A DNA stretch of 64,000 nt from Leifsonia sp. SCN 70-46 (GTDB lineage: Bacteria > Actinomycetota > Actinomycetes > Actinomycetales > Microbacteriaceae), in NCBI GenBank assembly GCA_001725325.1, contig MEFY01000001.1:496001-560000 (forward strand). Direction: 5' to 3'. Below, piece after piece: positions 51,300 to 60,394 of this stretch (position 1 is the stretch's first letter; each line of letters opens with the position of its first letter). The translations under genes and the position numbers were made by a program. The notes under the pieces were generated by a model. It was not told where the DNA came from. It did not search any database and saw only the letters and a program-made list of their open reading frames with translations.

Positions 51300-52845
51300 C
51301 CTGTTCGATCCTGGGGAACAGCGGGCTCTCGAGCGGCGTCACCGAGCCCGTGGCCGTCCACTCCCACGCCCTGTCGATGGGCTGTGCGTCGACCTGGCCC
51401 GTCGCGCCGAGGGCGCTCCACAGCTTCGCGGTCGCCCGGGGCAGCACGGGGGCGAGCAGGATCGCGAGCGTCCCGACGCCGTGCAGCGCGGTCGCGAGCA
51501 CCTGTGCGAGGCGCTCCCGGTCGGCCTCGTCCTTGGCGAGGACCCACGGCTGCTGCTCGGTGATGTAGAGGTTGAGCGCGTCGACGAGCTCCCAGATGAC
51601 GGCGAGCGCCTTGTCGATCGCGAAGACGTCGATGGCCGCGCCCGCCGCATCCGTCACGCGCTTCTCGATGTCGAGGATGGCGGAGTCGGAGGCGGCCTCG
51701 GGGATCGCGCCGTCGAAGTACTTCGTGACCATGGCGAGCACGCGCGAGGCGAGGTTGCCGAAGCCGTTCGCCAGCTCGGCCTGGTAGCGCGCGCTCAGGT
51801 CCTCCCAGCTGAACGAGCCGTCCTGGCCGAAGGTGATCGCGGAGAGGAAGTAGTAGCGGAACGCGTCGGACCCGAAGGTGTCGGTGATCTCGTGGGGCGC
51901 GATGCCCGTGAGCTTCGACTTCGACATCTTCTCGCCGCCGACGAGCAGCCAGCCGTGGCCGAACACCGCGCGCGGCACCTCGAGCCCCGCGGCCATGAGC
52001 ATGGCCGGCCAGATGACGGCGTGGAAGCGCGCGATGTCCTTGCCCACGATGTGCACGGCGGGCCAGCGGCGCTCGAACTGCTCGTCGTCGCGGCCGTAGC
52101 CGACGGCGGTGACGTAGTTGAGCAGCGCGTCGAACCACACGTAGACCACGTGCGAGTCGTCCCACGGCACCTTGATGCCCCAGTCGAAGCTCGACCGCGA
52201 GATGGAGAGGTCGGCGAGCCCCTGCTTGACGAACTGCACGATCTCGTTGCGCACGCTCGCGGGCTGCACGAAGTCGGGGGTGTTCTCGTAGAGGTCGAGC
52301 AGGCGCTGCTCGAACGCGCTCATGCGGAAGAAGTAGTTCTTCTCCTTGAGGATCTCGACGGGCCTGCTGTGGATCTTGCACACGAGCTGCCCGGCGTAGT
52401 CGCCGTCCGCGCTCTCGACGAGGTCGTCGAGCTGCTTGTACTCCTCGCACCCCACGCAGTAGTAGCCCTCGTACTCGCCGGAGTAGATGTGGCCGTCGTC
52501 GTAGAGGCGCTGCAGGAAGAGCGAGACCGCCTTCTCGTGGCGCTCCTCCGTGGTGCGGATGAAGTCGTCGTTGCTGATGTCGATGGTCTCGAGCAGCGGC
52601 TTCCACGCGCTCTCGACGAGCGCGTCGGCCCAGGCCTGCGGCGAGGTGTCGTTGGCGACGGCGGTGCGCAGGATCTTCTGGCCGTGCTCGTCGGTCCCCG
52701 TGAGGAACCAGGTGTCGTCGCCGCGCTGGCGGTGCCAGCGGGCGAGCACGTCGGACGCCACCTCCGTGTACGCGTGACCGATGTGCGGGACATCGTTGAC
52801 GTAGAAGATGGGCGTCGTGATGTAGAAGGAGTCGCCGGCGGCCAT
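51292..52845 (-). CDS. metG: Methionyl-tRNA synthetase
   Basis: 517 residues, class I: HIGHAYTE near the N-terminus and GGEKMSKSKL later. The zinc knuckle has CVGCEEY with a second part lacking the full four cysteines, so it is the one-knuckle type without the C-terminal dimer domain. I chose ATG 52845, whose -10 TAGACT ends 7 bases upstream; the longer open frame is antisense or out of frame to rsmI. First gene of the metG-tatD-rsmA-ispE run. Confidence 0.95.
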   Translation of the reverse strand: MAAGDSFYITTPIFYVNDVPHIGHAYTEVASDVLARWHRQRGDDTWFLTGTDEHGQKILRTAVANDTSPQAWADALVESAWKPLLETIDISNDDFIRTTEERHEKAVSLFLQRLYDDGHIYSGEYEGYYCVGCEEYKQLDDLVESADGDYAGQLVCKIHSRPVEILKEKNYFFRMSAFEQRLLDLYENTPDFVQPASVRNEIVQFVKQGLADLSISRSSFDWGIKVPWDDSHVVYVWFDALLNYVTAVGYGRDDEQFERRWPAVHIVGKDIARFHAVIWPAMLMAAGLEVPRAVFGHGWLLVGGEKMSKSKLTGIAPHEITDTFGSDAFRYYFLSAITFGQDGSFSWEDLSARYQAELANGFGNLASRVLAMVTKYFDGAIPEAASDSAILDIEKRVTDAAGAAIDVFAIDKALAVIWELVDALNLYITEQQPWVLAKDEADRERLAQVLATALHGVGTLAILLAPVLPRATAKLWSALGATGQVDAQPIDRAWEWTATGSVTPLESPLFPRIEQGE

Positions 52846-52852
52846 AACTTCC

Positions 52853-52858
52853 AGTCTA
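52853..52858 (-). promoter_or_regulatory. -10 element, leaderless metG promoter
   Basis: Minus-strand TAGACT followed by 7 bases and the ATG. Confidence 0.5.
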
Positions 52859-52876
52859 CGGACCACCGGAGCCGTG

Positions 52877-53680
52877 TTACCTGCGCAGCGATCCCTCGTA
52901 GAGCTCGCGCTTCGAGAGGCCCGTGGCCTCGGCGACCTCGGCCGCGGCCTCCTTGAGCCGGAACCCCTGCTCCACGAGCGCCGCGACCTGCGCGATACCC
53001 GAGGCGAGGTCGACGGTCGCGGGCACCGCGCCCTCGACGACGAGGCAGATCTCGCCGCGGGCGCCCTCGGCGAACCGCTCCGCGAGCTCGGCCGCCGTGC
53101 CGCGCGCGACCTCCTCGTGCAGCTTCGTGAGCTCGCGGCAGACGACGGAGCGGCGGCCGGGCACGACCGACGCGAGGTCGCGCAGGCACTCGGCGAGCCG
53201 GTGGGGCGACTCGAAGAACACCATCGTGCGCTCCTCGCGCGCGAGCGCTGTGAAGTACTGCGCACGGCCCTTGCGCGGCACGAACCCCTCGAACGTGAAC
53301 CGGTCGGTGGGCAGGCCCGAGAGGGCGAGGGCGGTGAGCACGGCGCTCGGTCCGGGCAGGGCGGTGACCGTCACGCCCGCGGCGGCGGCGGCCGCGACGA
53401 GAGGGAAGCCGGGATCGCTGATGGCGGGCATTCCCGCGTCCGTCAGCACGAGCACGTCGACGTCGCGCGCGAGCTCGACGATCTCGGCGGCCTTGTCGGT
53501 CTCGTTGTGCTCGTGCAGCGGGATGAGGCGCGGGCGGTTCTCGACACCCAGCGCCCTCATGAGGTGGATGGTCGTGCGCGTGTCCTCGCTCGCGATGACC
53601 TCCGCGTTGCCGAGCGCCTCGACGAGCCGCCTCGACGCGTCGCCGAGGTTCCCGATGGGCGTCGCGGCGAGGATGATCAC
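52877..53680 (-). CDS. rsmI: 16S rRNA (cytidine 1402-2'-O) methyltransferase
   Basis: 267 residues of the tetrapyrrole-methylase fold: LAATPIGNLGDASRR, SEDTRTT, TDAGMPAISDPG and MVFFESPHRL are RsmI signatures. It methylates C1402 in the decoding centre. I took GTG 53680 (VIILAATPIG), which fits homologues; an ATG 4 codons upstream overlaps the divergent promoter. It lies divergent from the mannosyltransferase. Confidence 0.93.
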   Translation of the reverse strand: MIILAATPIGNLGDASRRLVEALGNAEVIASEDTRTTIHLMRALGVENRPRLIPLHEHNETDKAAEIVELARDVDVLVLTDAGMPAISDPGFPLVAAAAAAGVTVTALPGPSAVLTALALSGLPTDRFTFEGFVPRKGRAQYFTALAREERTMVFFESPHRLAECLRDLASVVPGRRSVVCRELTKLHEEVARGTAAELAERFAEGARGEICLVVEGAVPATVDLASGIAQVAALVEQGFRLKEAAAEVAEATGLSKRELYEGSLRR

Positions 53681-53686
53681 GCTAGC

Positions 53687-53692
53687 TAGCAT
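53687..53692 (+). promoter_or_regulatory. -10 element, leaderless mannosyltransferase promoter
   Basis: TAGCAT ends 7 bases before GTG 53700. It is part of the palindrome GCTAGCTAGC (53681-53690), which also covers the upstream side of rsmI. Confidence 0.5.
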
Positions 53693-53699
53693 TACAGAC

Positions 53700-55316
53700 G
53701 TGACCCGGGCGCAGGACGACTTCGACGACGTGCTCGTCGTGGAGGTCGACGAGGAGCCGGAGCCCACGGGCTCCCGCCTCGACACGTGGTGGCAGTCGCG
53801 CTCGCCCCGCGTGCACCGCGCGGTGCGGTGGGGAGCCCCCGCGGCGGTCGTGGGCGTCGCCGCCCTCACTCGGCTGTGGGGGCTCGGGCATCCCGCGAGC
53901 CTCGTCTTCGACGAGACCTTCTATGTGAAGGATGCCTGGACGCTCACCAACCTCGGCTACGAGGGCTCGTGGCCCGCCGAGGCCGACGCCATGTTCAACG
54001 CGGGCCTCACAGACGTCTTCACGGCGGCGCCGTCGTTCGTGGTCCACCCGCCCCTCGGCAAGTGGCTGATCGGGCTCGGGATGAGCCTGCTCGGGCCCGA
54101 CAACCCCGTGGGCTGGCGCATCGCCACCGCGGTCGCGGGCATCCTCGCCGTCGTGCTCATCATGCTCGTGGCGCGGAAGCTGTTCCGCTCCACGACGCTC
54201 GCCGTGCTCGCAGGCCTGCTCTTCGCGATCGACGGCAACGCGATAGTGATGAGCCGCGTCTCGCTGCTCGACAACTTCGTCATGCTCTTCGCCCTCCTGG
54301 GGTTCGGGGCGGTGCTGCTCGACCGGCAGTGGTCGGCCGTGCGGCTGGCGACGTGGATCGCGCGGCGGGAGGAGCTCGGGCGCGTGACCGACTGGGGCCC
54401 GGCCCTCCTCTGGCGGCCGTGGCTCATCGCCGCGGGGATCGCCTTCGGAGCGGCGAGCGCCGTCAAGTGGAACGGCCTCTACTTCCTCGCCGTGTTCGCG
54501 GTCTACACGCTCGTCGTCGACGCGGTCGCGCGACGCCGCGCGGGCCTGCCGTTCTGGTTCACGGGCACGCTCTTCAAACAGGCGCCCACGACCTTCCTGC
54601 TCATGGTGCCGATCGCCGTCGCCGTCTACCTCGCGGCGTGGACGGGCTGGTTCGTCACCGACGGCGGCTACAACCGCGACTGGGCCGACCAGCCCGGCAA
54701 CGCCTGGACCGGCCCTCTCGCGTGGGTGCCGCACTCGCTGCAGAGCTTCTGGCACTTCGAGAGCGCGGTGTACGCCTACAACGTGGGCGAGAGCCGGCCG
54801 CATCCCTATCAGGCGAACCCGCTCACGTGGCTGCTGCTCATCAGGCCCACGAGCATGTACTACCTCTCCATCCCGCAGGGGCAGAGCGGCTGCACGTCGC
54901 TGTGCGGCGAGTCGATCACCGGAATCGCCAACCCCATCATCTGGTGGGCGGCGACCGCGGCGGCGGTGTACCTCGTGTACCGCCTCGTGCGCTACCGGGA
55001 GTGGCGCGTCGGCCTCATCCTCACAGGCCTCGCGGCCGGCTACCTGCCGTGGCTGCTGTACACGGGCCGCACGGTGTTCCAGTTCTACACGATCGCGTTC
55101 GAGCCCTACCTCGTGCTCGCCCTCGTGGCCGTGGCGGGCATCCTGCTCGGCACCGCGGAGGATCCGAGCTGGCGGCGCGTGAGCGGGCTGCGCATCGTCG
55201 CGATCTTCGTGGGCGTCGCCGTGATCGTGAGCGTGTTCTTCTGGCCGCTGTGGTCGGGGACCATGGCCGACTACTGGTTCATCGCGGCGCACTGGTGGCT
55301 GCCGACGTGGCGTTGA
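53700..55316 (+). CDS. Protein O-mannosyltransferase (polyprenyl-phosphate-mannose dependent)
   Basis: 538 residues, GT39/PMT, GT-C fold. After an acidic cytoplasmic N-terminus (DDFDDVLVVEVDEEPEP) come about eleven membrane segments. The first outer loop has the catalytic pair in LVFDETFYVKDAW and VHPPLGKWLIG. It moves mannose from polyprenyl-P-mannose to Ser/Thr of proteins leaving through Sec. GTG start, leaderless; the longer frame upstream is antisense to rsmI. The next gene encodes a Thr/Pro-stalked surface protein, a natural substrate. Confidence 0.92.
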   Translation: MTRAQDDFDDVLVVEVDEEPEPTGSRLDTWWQSRSPRVHRAVRWGAPAAVVGVAALTRLWGLGHPASLVFDETFYVKDAWTLTNLGYEGSWPAEADAMFNAGLTDVFTAAPSFVVHPPLGKWLIGLGMSLLGPDNPVGWRIATAVAGILAVVLIMLVARKLFRSTTLAVLAGLLFAIDGNAIVMSRVSLLDNFVMLFALLGFGAVLLDRQWSAVRLATWIARREELGRVTDWGPALLWRPWLIAAGIAFGAASAVKWNGLYFLAVFAVYTLVVDAVARRRAGLPFWFTGTLFKQAPTTFLLMVPIAVAVYLAAWTGWFVTDGGYNRDWADQPGNAWTGPLAWVPHSLQSFWHFESAVYAYNVGESRPHPYQANPLTWLLLIRPTSMYYLSIPQGQSGCTSLCGESITGIANPIIWWAATAAAVYLVYRLVRYREWRVGLILTGLAAGYLPWLLYTGRTVFQFYTIAFEPYLVLALVAVAGILLGTAEDPSWRRVSGLRIVAIFVGVAVIVSVFFWPLWSGTMADYWFIAAHWWLPTWR

Positions 55317-55426
55317 CGCATCAACAGAATAGTTAATGCGCCCGAAACCTGTATATCGCTACTATTCACGTGCCGGTCGAACCCGAAGCTCCCGGTGCTC
55401 CACCTCGATGACCCCACGAGGATTCC

Positions 55427-58400
55427 ATGATTGACGGTACGAGTGCCCGCAGACGTCTGGCGGCCGCTGGTGCCGTTGTCGCGCTCGTCGTCGCCTCGCT
55501 CCTGGGTGGCGCGCTGGCCTCGCAGGCCGCGCCCGGGTCGCCGGAGATCATCTCGCCCGCCGACGGCGAGCAGGTGCTCTACACGACCGATCCCCTCACG
55601 TTCACGGCCACCGACGCGATAGCGACCACGTCGGCCTATGTCTACGTCGACGATGAGGAGTACTGCGGCTACCCGTCGATGGCGGCCGACGGAGGATGGT
55701 CGTGCTCGGGCGTCCTCGCGCTCGCGCTGGGCGACCACTCGGCCTACGCCGTCGTCGACGGGGCCGTCGGCCCGGTCATCACCTTCACGGTCTACGCCGA
55801 GCCGAGCATCCAGATCGACGGGTCCCTCGCGGGCAGCGTGCAGCTCGGAGACGACGTCGAGGTGTTCGGCACCGCCGCGGTGGGCGTGACCGACGTCTAC
55901 GTGACCGACAGCCTGGGCGACACGTGCTCGAGCGCCGTGGTCGACGGCGAGTGGTCGTGCGCCGTGACCCCGTCCGCGACGACGCAGACCTACACGGTCG
56001 ACGCCAGCGACAGCCCGACGGGCGGCGCCATCGCCTCCGCGACGATGTCGGTGCTGCTCCCCCCGACCGTCGACAAGATGTACGAGCAGGACAGCCCCGG
56101 CTACTACACCGTGCCCTCCTACCTCGACCCGGCGGTCATCACGGGCACCGGCGCGGAGGGGGCGAGCATCCACATCGTCCTGTCCCTGTACCCCGAGCCC
56201 GACATCACGTGCGACACGGTCGTGTCCGACGGGATCTGGAGCTGCGACCTCGGCAGCCTGAGCGACGAGGTCGACTACGAGCTCTACGTGACGCAGAGCC
56301 TGTGGGGGGCGACGTCGCACGACGCCGGCTACCCCGGCTACGTCTATCTGGACCAGAGCACCGCGACCGAGCCGACCCTCGACTGCAGCTTCACGCCGGG
56401 CGGGCTCACGGTGTCGGGCAGCCCCACGCGCGTCGAGTTCTACCGCGTCACGAGCACGGAGGGCGGCGGCAGCCCCGAGCTTCCCGGCACGTGCTCGGGA
56501 CCGAGCGAGCAGATCACCGACCCGATCGGGTACACCTACGTCGGGTACTGCGACGCGACGGAGGACGACGATCCGGGCGCCCCATACCTCGGCGATGTCG
56601 CCGACGGGTCGTGCGCCATCACCCTCTCCGAGGGCACCTACGACCTGTACTACCCGTCGACCGAGGGCAACGCGTACTACGACTACTTCTTCACCGTCTA
56701 CCCGTCACCCAAGACCTTCGCCGCCACGAGCCAGACCTCGACCGTGACGTTCACGGGCGACGGCACCCCGGGTTCCACGGCGCGCGTCGTCGACTCCTCC
56801 GGCGCCACGCTGTGCTCGACCACCGTGGGCACGGGCGGAACGTGGTCGTGCGTGTACACCGGGCGCGCGAGCACGATCTCGACACCCGTGCGCGCGTTCC
56901 TCGTGCAGCCCGGCACGGGCGCGCGCTCGAACGCCGCGCAGCTGTCGACGCTCCCCCCGGCTCCCGCCACACCCTCCGTGCCGCCGACGACCCCCTCTCC
57001 GACGGCGACCCCGTCACCGACGCCCACGCCCCGCCCCACGTCGACCGCGACCCCGGTCTGGAACCCCGAGACCTTCGTCTGGACGTTCTCGGCCGACGCC
57101 GACGGCTACCACCCCGGCGACCCCGTCACCCTGAGCGGAGCCGGGCTGCCGCCGGCGGCCCTCGTCAGGGCGGAGATCCACTCGACGCCGGCGTACCTCG
57201 GCACCACCATCGCGCGCCAGAACGGCACGTTCATCCTGAACGTCTCGATCCCCGCCGACACCCCGGCCGGCACGCACAAGTTCGTGGTCACGATCACGCC
57301 TCTCAACGGCACCGACTCGACGGTGGTCCAGCCTGCGAAGATCACCGTCCTCGGCGCGCCCGGCGATGAGGGCGGCCTCCCCGCCGTCCCCGCCGGGTAC
57401 GAGGGGGATCCGCGAAACCTCGACACCTGGCCGAGCGCCATCACGAGCGCGATCCCCACCCTGCTCGACGTGCTCACCAGCCCCGCGACCATCGGCCTCG
57501 CGGTGGGGCTGGCGCTCGTCATACTCCTGCTCGTGGCGCTGCCCACCGAAGTCCTCAACGCGACCATCGAGTCGAACACGGGCAGGTTCGGAGGCGTCTT
57601 CGCCGCGATCCAGTCGGCCGTCGACCGGGCGACGGAGTGGTTCATCGCCGCCACGCGCACGCCGCTCGTCGCTACCGCGATCCTGCTGCTGACGACGAGC
57701 ACGATCTTCGGCTTCGTCGATCCCGGGTTCGGCATCGACCTCACGTCGCTGCGCCTCGTGCTCTCGCTCACGCTCGCGCTCTTCATCGTCACCTACGTCG
57801 CCTCCGTGGTCACGGGCCGCATCGTGCAGAAGCGCTGGTCGCTCACGTGGTCGATCGGCATGCAGCCGACCGCGCTGGTCTTCGCGGTGGTCGGGGTGAT
57901 CGTCGCCCGCCTGCTCGACTTCTCCCCCGGTTTCCTCGTGGGGCTCATCATCGGGCTCGAGCTTGCAGAAGAGACCACCGACCGCCAGCGCGTGCGCACC
58001 TCGATCGTGAAATACGGGGTCATCGTCGCCTTCGCGCTCACGGCCTGGATCGGCTACTCGGTGTGGATCGCGGTTCAGGGCGGAGGAGTCGCGAACTTCG
58101 CGGACGGGCTGTTCCAAGACGCGCTCGTCGCCGTGACGTCGGAGGGCCTCACCGCGGCGATGGTCGCGATACTCCCCCTCGGCTTCCTCGACGGCCGCGC
58201 CATCTTCCAGCACAACAAGAAGCTGTGGGCGATCACCTTCGTGTTCGTCGCGACCGCGTTCGCGCTGCTCGTGCTGCCCAGCGCGGTGGCCGGCCAGGAG
58301 ATCGGCGACGTCGCGTCGTGGGTGGCGGTGCTCATCGGCTTCGCGGCGCTGACCCTGGGGGCCACCGTGGTGCTGCGGCGCATCGCGTCGAGGGTGTCGA

Positions 58401-58429
58401 GCACGCCGAAGGCGAAGGTCGACGCGTGA
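55427..58429 (+). CDS. Large surface protein: signal peptide, four WSC-type repeats, Thr/Pro stalk, multi-pass membrane domain
   Basis: 1000 residues, not recognised. A signal peptide ends near ALASQAA (about 35). Four modules each close with Cys-x(9-11)-Trp-Ser-Cys, at about residues 79-93, 165-177, 261-273 and 461-474. A Pro/Thr/Ser stalk spans about 511-543, then one more beta-rich domain (about 544-650). From about 689 to the end there are eight or so membrane helices with LELAEETTDRQR in a cytoplasmic loop. Low Lys, many Asp/Tyr. GAGGA ribosome site; an AT-rich stretch 55325-55372 probably holds the promoter. It is likely O-mannosylated by the upstream enzyme. Confidence 0.8.
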   Translation: MIDGTSARRRLAAAGAVVALVVASLLGGALASQAAPGSPEIISPADGEQVLYTTDPLTFTATDAIATTSAYVYVDDEEYCGYPSMAADGGWSCSGVLALALGDHSAYAVVDGAVGPVITFTVYAEPSIQIDGSLAGSVQLGDDVEVFGTAAVGVTDVYVTDSLGDTCSSAVVDGEWSCAVTPSATTQTYTVDASDSPTGGAIASATMSVLLPPTVDKMYEQDSPGYYTVPSYLDPAVITGTGAEGASIHIVLSLYPEPDITCDTVVSDGIWSCDLGSLSDEVDYELYVTQSLWGATSHDAGYPGYVYLDQSTATEPTLDCSFTPGGLTVSGSPTRVEFYRVTSTEGGGSPELPGTCSGPSEQITDPIGYTYVGYCDATEDDDPGAPYLGDVADGSCAITLSEGTYDLYYPSTEGNAYYDYFFTVYPSPKTFAATSQTSTVTFTGDGTPGSTARVVDSSGATLCSTTVGTGGTWSCVYTGRASTISTPVRAFLVQPGTGARSNAAQLSTLPPAPATPSVPPTTPSPTATPSPTPTPRPTSTATPVWNPETFVWTFSADADGYHPGDPVTLSGAGLPPAALVRAEIHSTPAYLGTTIARQNGTFILNVSIPADTPAGTHKFVVTITPLNGTDSTVVQPAKITVLGAPGDEGGLPAVPAGYEGDPRNLDTWPSAITSAIPTLLDVLTSPATIGLAVGLALVILLLVALPTEVLNATIESNTGRFGGVFAAIQSAVDRATEWFIAATRTPLVATAILLLTTSTIFGFVDPGFGIDLTSLRLVLSLTLALFIVTYVASVVTGRIVQKRWSLTWSIGMQPTALVFAVVGVIVARLLDFSPGFLVGLIIGLELAEETTDRQRVRTSIVKYGVIVAFALTAWIGYSVWIAVQGGGVANFADGLFQDALVAVTSEGLTAAMVAILPLGFLDGRAIFQHNKKLWAITFVFVATAFALLVLPSAVAGQEIGDVASWVAVLIGFAALTLGATVVLRRIASRVSSTPKAKVDA

Positions 58430-58471
58430 GTCTCCCGACGTCACACACGAGGGCGGGCATCCGGAGTTCTG

Positions 58472-58477
58472 TAGCCT
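58472..58477 (+). promoter_or_regulatory. -10 element, leaderless metY promoter
   Basis: TAGCCT ends 6 bases before the ATG at 58484. Confidence 0.5.
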
Positions 58478-58483
58478 GAAGCC

Positions 58484-59770
58484 ATGGCAGATCGCGAGTA
58501 CGGGTTCCGCACCCGGGCAATCCACGCAGGCAACATCCCCGACGCCGTGACCGGCTCGCGAGCGCTGCCGATCTACCAGACGAGCGCGTTCGTCTTCGAC
58601 GACACCGCCGACGCGGCCGCCCGCTTCGCGCTGCAGAAGTACGGCAACATCTACTCCCGCCTCGCCAACCCCACCGTCGCGAGCTTCGAGGAGCGCGTCG
58701 CCTCCCTCGAGGGCGGCCTCGGTGCCGTCGCGACGTCGAGCGGCCTCGGCGCGCAGTTCATCACCTTCGCCTCGCTCGTCGGCGCGGGCGACCACGTCGT
58801 CGCCTCGGCGAACCTCTACGGCGGCTCCATCACGCAGCTGGATGTCACGCTGCGCCGCTTCGGCGTCGACACGACGTTCGTGCGCTCGAGCGACCCCGCC
58901 GACTACGCGGCGGCCATCACCGACAAGACCAAGCTCATCTTCGCGGAGACCATCGCCAACCCCTCCGGCGAGGTCGCCGACATCGAGGGCCTCGCGGATG
59001 TCGCGCACGCGCACCACATCCCGCTCATCATCGACTCGACGGTCGCGACCCCGTACCTCAACCGCCCCATCGAGTGGGGCGCCGACGTCGTCACGCACTC
59101 GGCGACCAAGTTCCTCGGCGGGGCGGGCACCACCCTCGGCGGCATCGTCGTCGAGTCGGGCCGCTTCCACTGGGCGAACGAGCACTTCCCCCTCTTCGAC
59201 CAGCCCGTCCCCTCCTACGGCGGGCTCAACTGGCACGGCAACTTCGGCGAGTACGCGTTCCTCACGCGCCTGCGTGCCGAGCAGCTGCGCGACATCGGCC
59301 CCGCCCTCTCGCCGCACTCCGCGTGGCTGCTCGCGACCGGCGTCGAGACGCTGCCCTTCCGCATGCAGGCCCACGTCGACAACGCGCGCATCGTCGCCGA
59401 GTGGCTCGACGCCGACCCGCGCATCGAGCGCGTGTTCTGGGCGGGCCTGCCCGAGCACCCGCACTTCGAGCGTGCCAAGAAGTACCTGCCCAAGGGTCCC
59501 GGCTCCGTCTTCTCCTTCGTCGTCAAGGGCGGCCGCGAGGTCGGCCAGAAGTTCATCGAGTCGGTGAACCTCGCGAGCCACCTCGCCAACATCGGCGACG
59601 CGAAGACGCTCGTCATCCACCCGGCCTCGACCACGCACGCGCAGCTCACCGAGCAGCAGCTGCTCGACGCGGGCGTGCTGCCGGGCGTCGTGCGCATCAG
59701 CGTGGGAATAGAAGACCCCGAGGACATCGTTGACGACCTCGACCAGGCACTTACGGAGGCGACCAAGTGA
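58484..59770 (+). CDS. metY: O-acetylhomoserine sulfhydrylase / aminocarboxypropyltransferase
   Basis: 428 residues, Cys/Met-metabolism PLP enzyme. The PLP lysine is in THSATKFLGGAGT; RAIHAGNIPDAVTGSRALPI at the N-terminus and YSRLANPTVASFEERVASLEG are typical of MetY rather than MetB/MetC. It makes homocysteine from O-acetylhomoserine and sulfide. The stop overlaps the CoA-binding gene by 4 bases. The length is that of MetY. Confidence 0.92.
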   Translation: MADREYGFRTRAIHAGNIPDAVTGSRALPIYQTSAFVFDDTADAAARFALQKYGNIYSRLANPTVASFEERVASLEGGLGAVATSSGLGAQFITFASLVGAGDHVVASANLYGGSITQLDVTLRRFGVDTTFVRSSDPADYAAAITDKTKLIFAETIANPSGEVADIEGLADVAHAHHIPLIIDSTVATPYLNRPIEWGADVVTHSATKFLGGAGTTLGGIVVESGRFHWANEHFPLFDQPVPSYGGLNWHGNFGEYAFLTRLRAEQLRDIGPALSPHSAWLLATGVETLPFRMQAHVDNARIVAEWLDADPRIERVFWAGLPEHPHFERAKKYLPKGPGSVFSFVVKGGREVGQKFIESVNLASHLANIGDAKTLVIHPASTTHAQLTEQQLLDAGVLPGVVRISVGIEDPEDIVDDLDQALTEATK

Positions 59771-60336
59771 GCACTGCTACCGACACGGTCCAGCTGGCCA
59801 ACGGCCTGACGTGCGACATCCCCGCCGACTCCCCGCTCGCGAAGCTGCTCAAGTCGCAACGCACGTGGGTCGGCCCCTCCGCCAAGGAGAGGCTCGCCAT
59901 CCTCCGCAAGGCGAAGTCGGTCGCGATCGTGGGCGCCTCGCCCAACTCGACGCGCTCGAGCTACTTCGTGGCCACCTACCTGCTGCAGTCGAGCGACTAC
60001 ACCGTGTACTTCGTGAACCCCATGGTCGACGAGATCCTCGGGCAGAAGTCGTACAAGTCGCTCGCCGACCTGCCCGAGGTGCCCGACATCGTCGACGTGT
60101 TCCGCAAGGGCAGCGACATCCCCGCCGTCATCGACGAGGCGATCGCCATCGGCGCCAAGACCGTGTGGGTGCAGCTCGGCATCTGGAACCAGGACGCCGC
60201 GATCTACGGCGAGTCGAAGGGCCTCACGATCGTCATGGACCGCTGCATCAAGATCGAGCACGCGCGCTTCCACGGCGGCCTGCACCTGCTCGGCTTCGAC
60301 ACGGGCGTCATCACCTCGCGCAAGACCGTCCGCTAG
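59767..60336 (+). CDS. CoA-binding domain protein (YccU-like)
   Basis: 189 residues: Rossmann fold with VAIVGASPNSTRSSYFVATYLL and the conserved end LGIWNQDAAIYGESKG...MDRCIKIEHARF. A longer N-terminal extension (about 45 residues) precedes the domain. GTG start within the metY stop; proteins of this family often travel with metY. It probably binds a CoA ester or acts in regulation of the sulfhydrylase; unproven. Confidence 0.88.
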   Translation: MSTATDTVQLANGLTCDIPADSPLAKLLKSQRTWVGPSAKERLAILRKAKSVAIVGASPNSTRSSYFVATYLLQSSDYTVYFVNPMVDEILGQKSYKSLADLPEVPDIVDVFRKGSDIPAVIDEAIAIGAKTVWVQLGIWNQDAAIYGESKGLTIVMDRCIKIEHARFHGGLHLLGFDTGVITSRKTVR

Positions 60337-60382
60337 TTACCTCGTGTGACGTCGGCCCAGTGGCCCGCGGGATGCCCGTGCG

Positions 60383-60388
60383 TACCGT
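60383..60388 (+). promoter_or_regulatory. -10 element, leaderless rhodanese promoter
   Basis: TACCGT ends 6 bases before the ATG at 60395. Confidence 0.5.
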
Positions 60389-60394
60389 AGTGGC

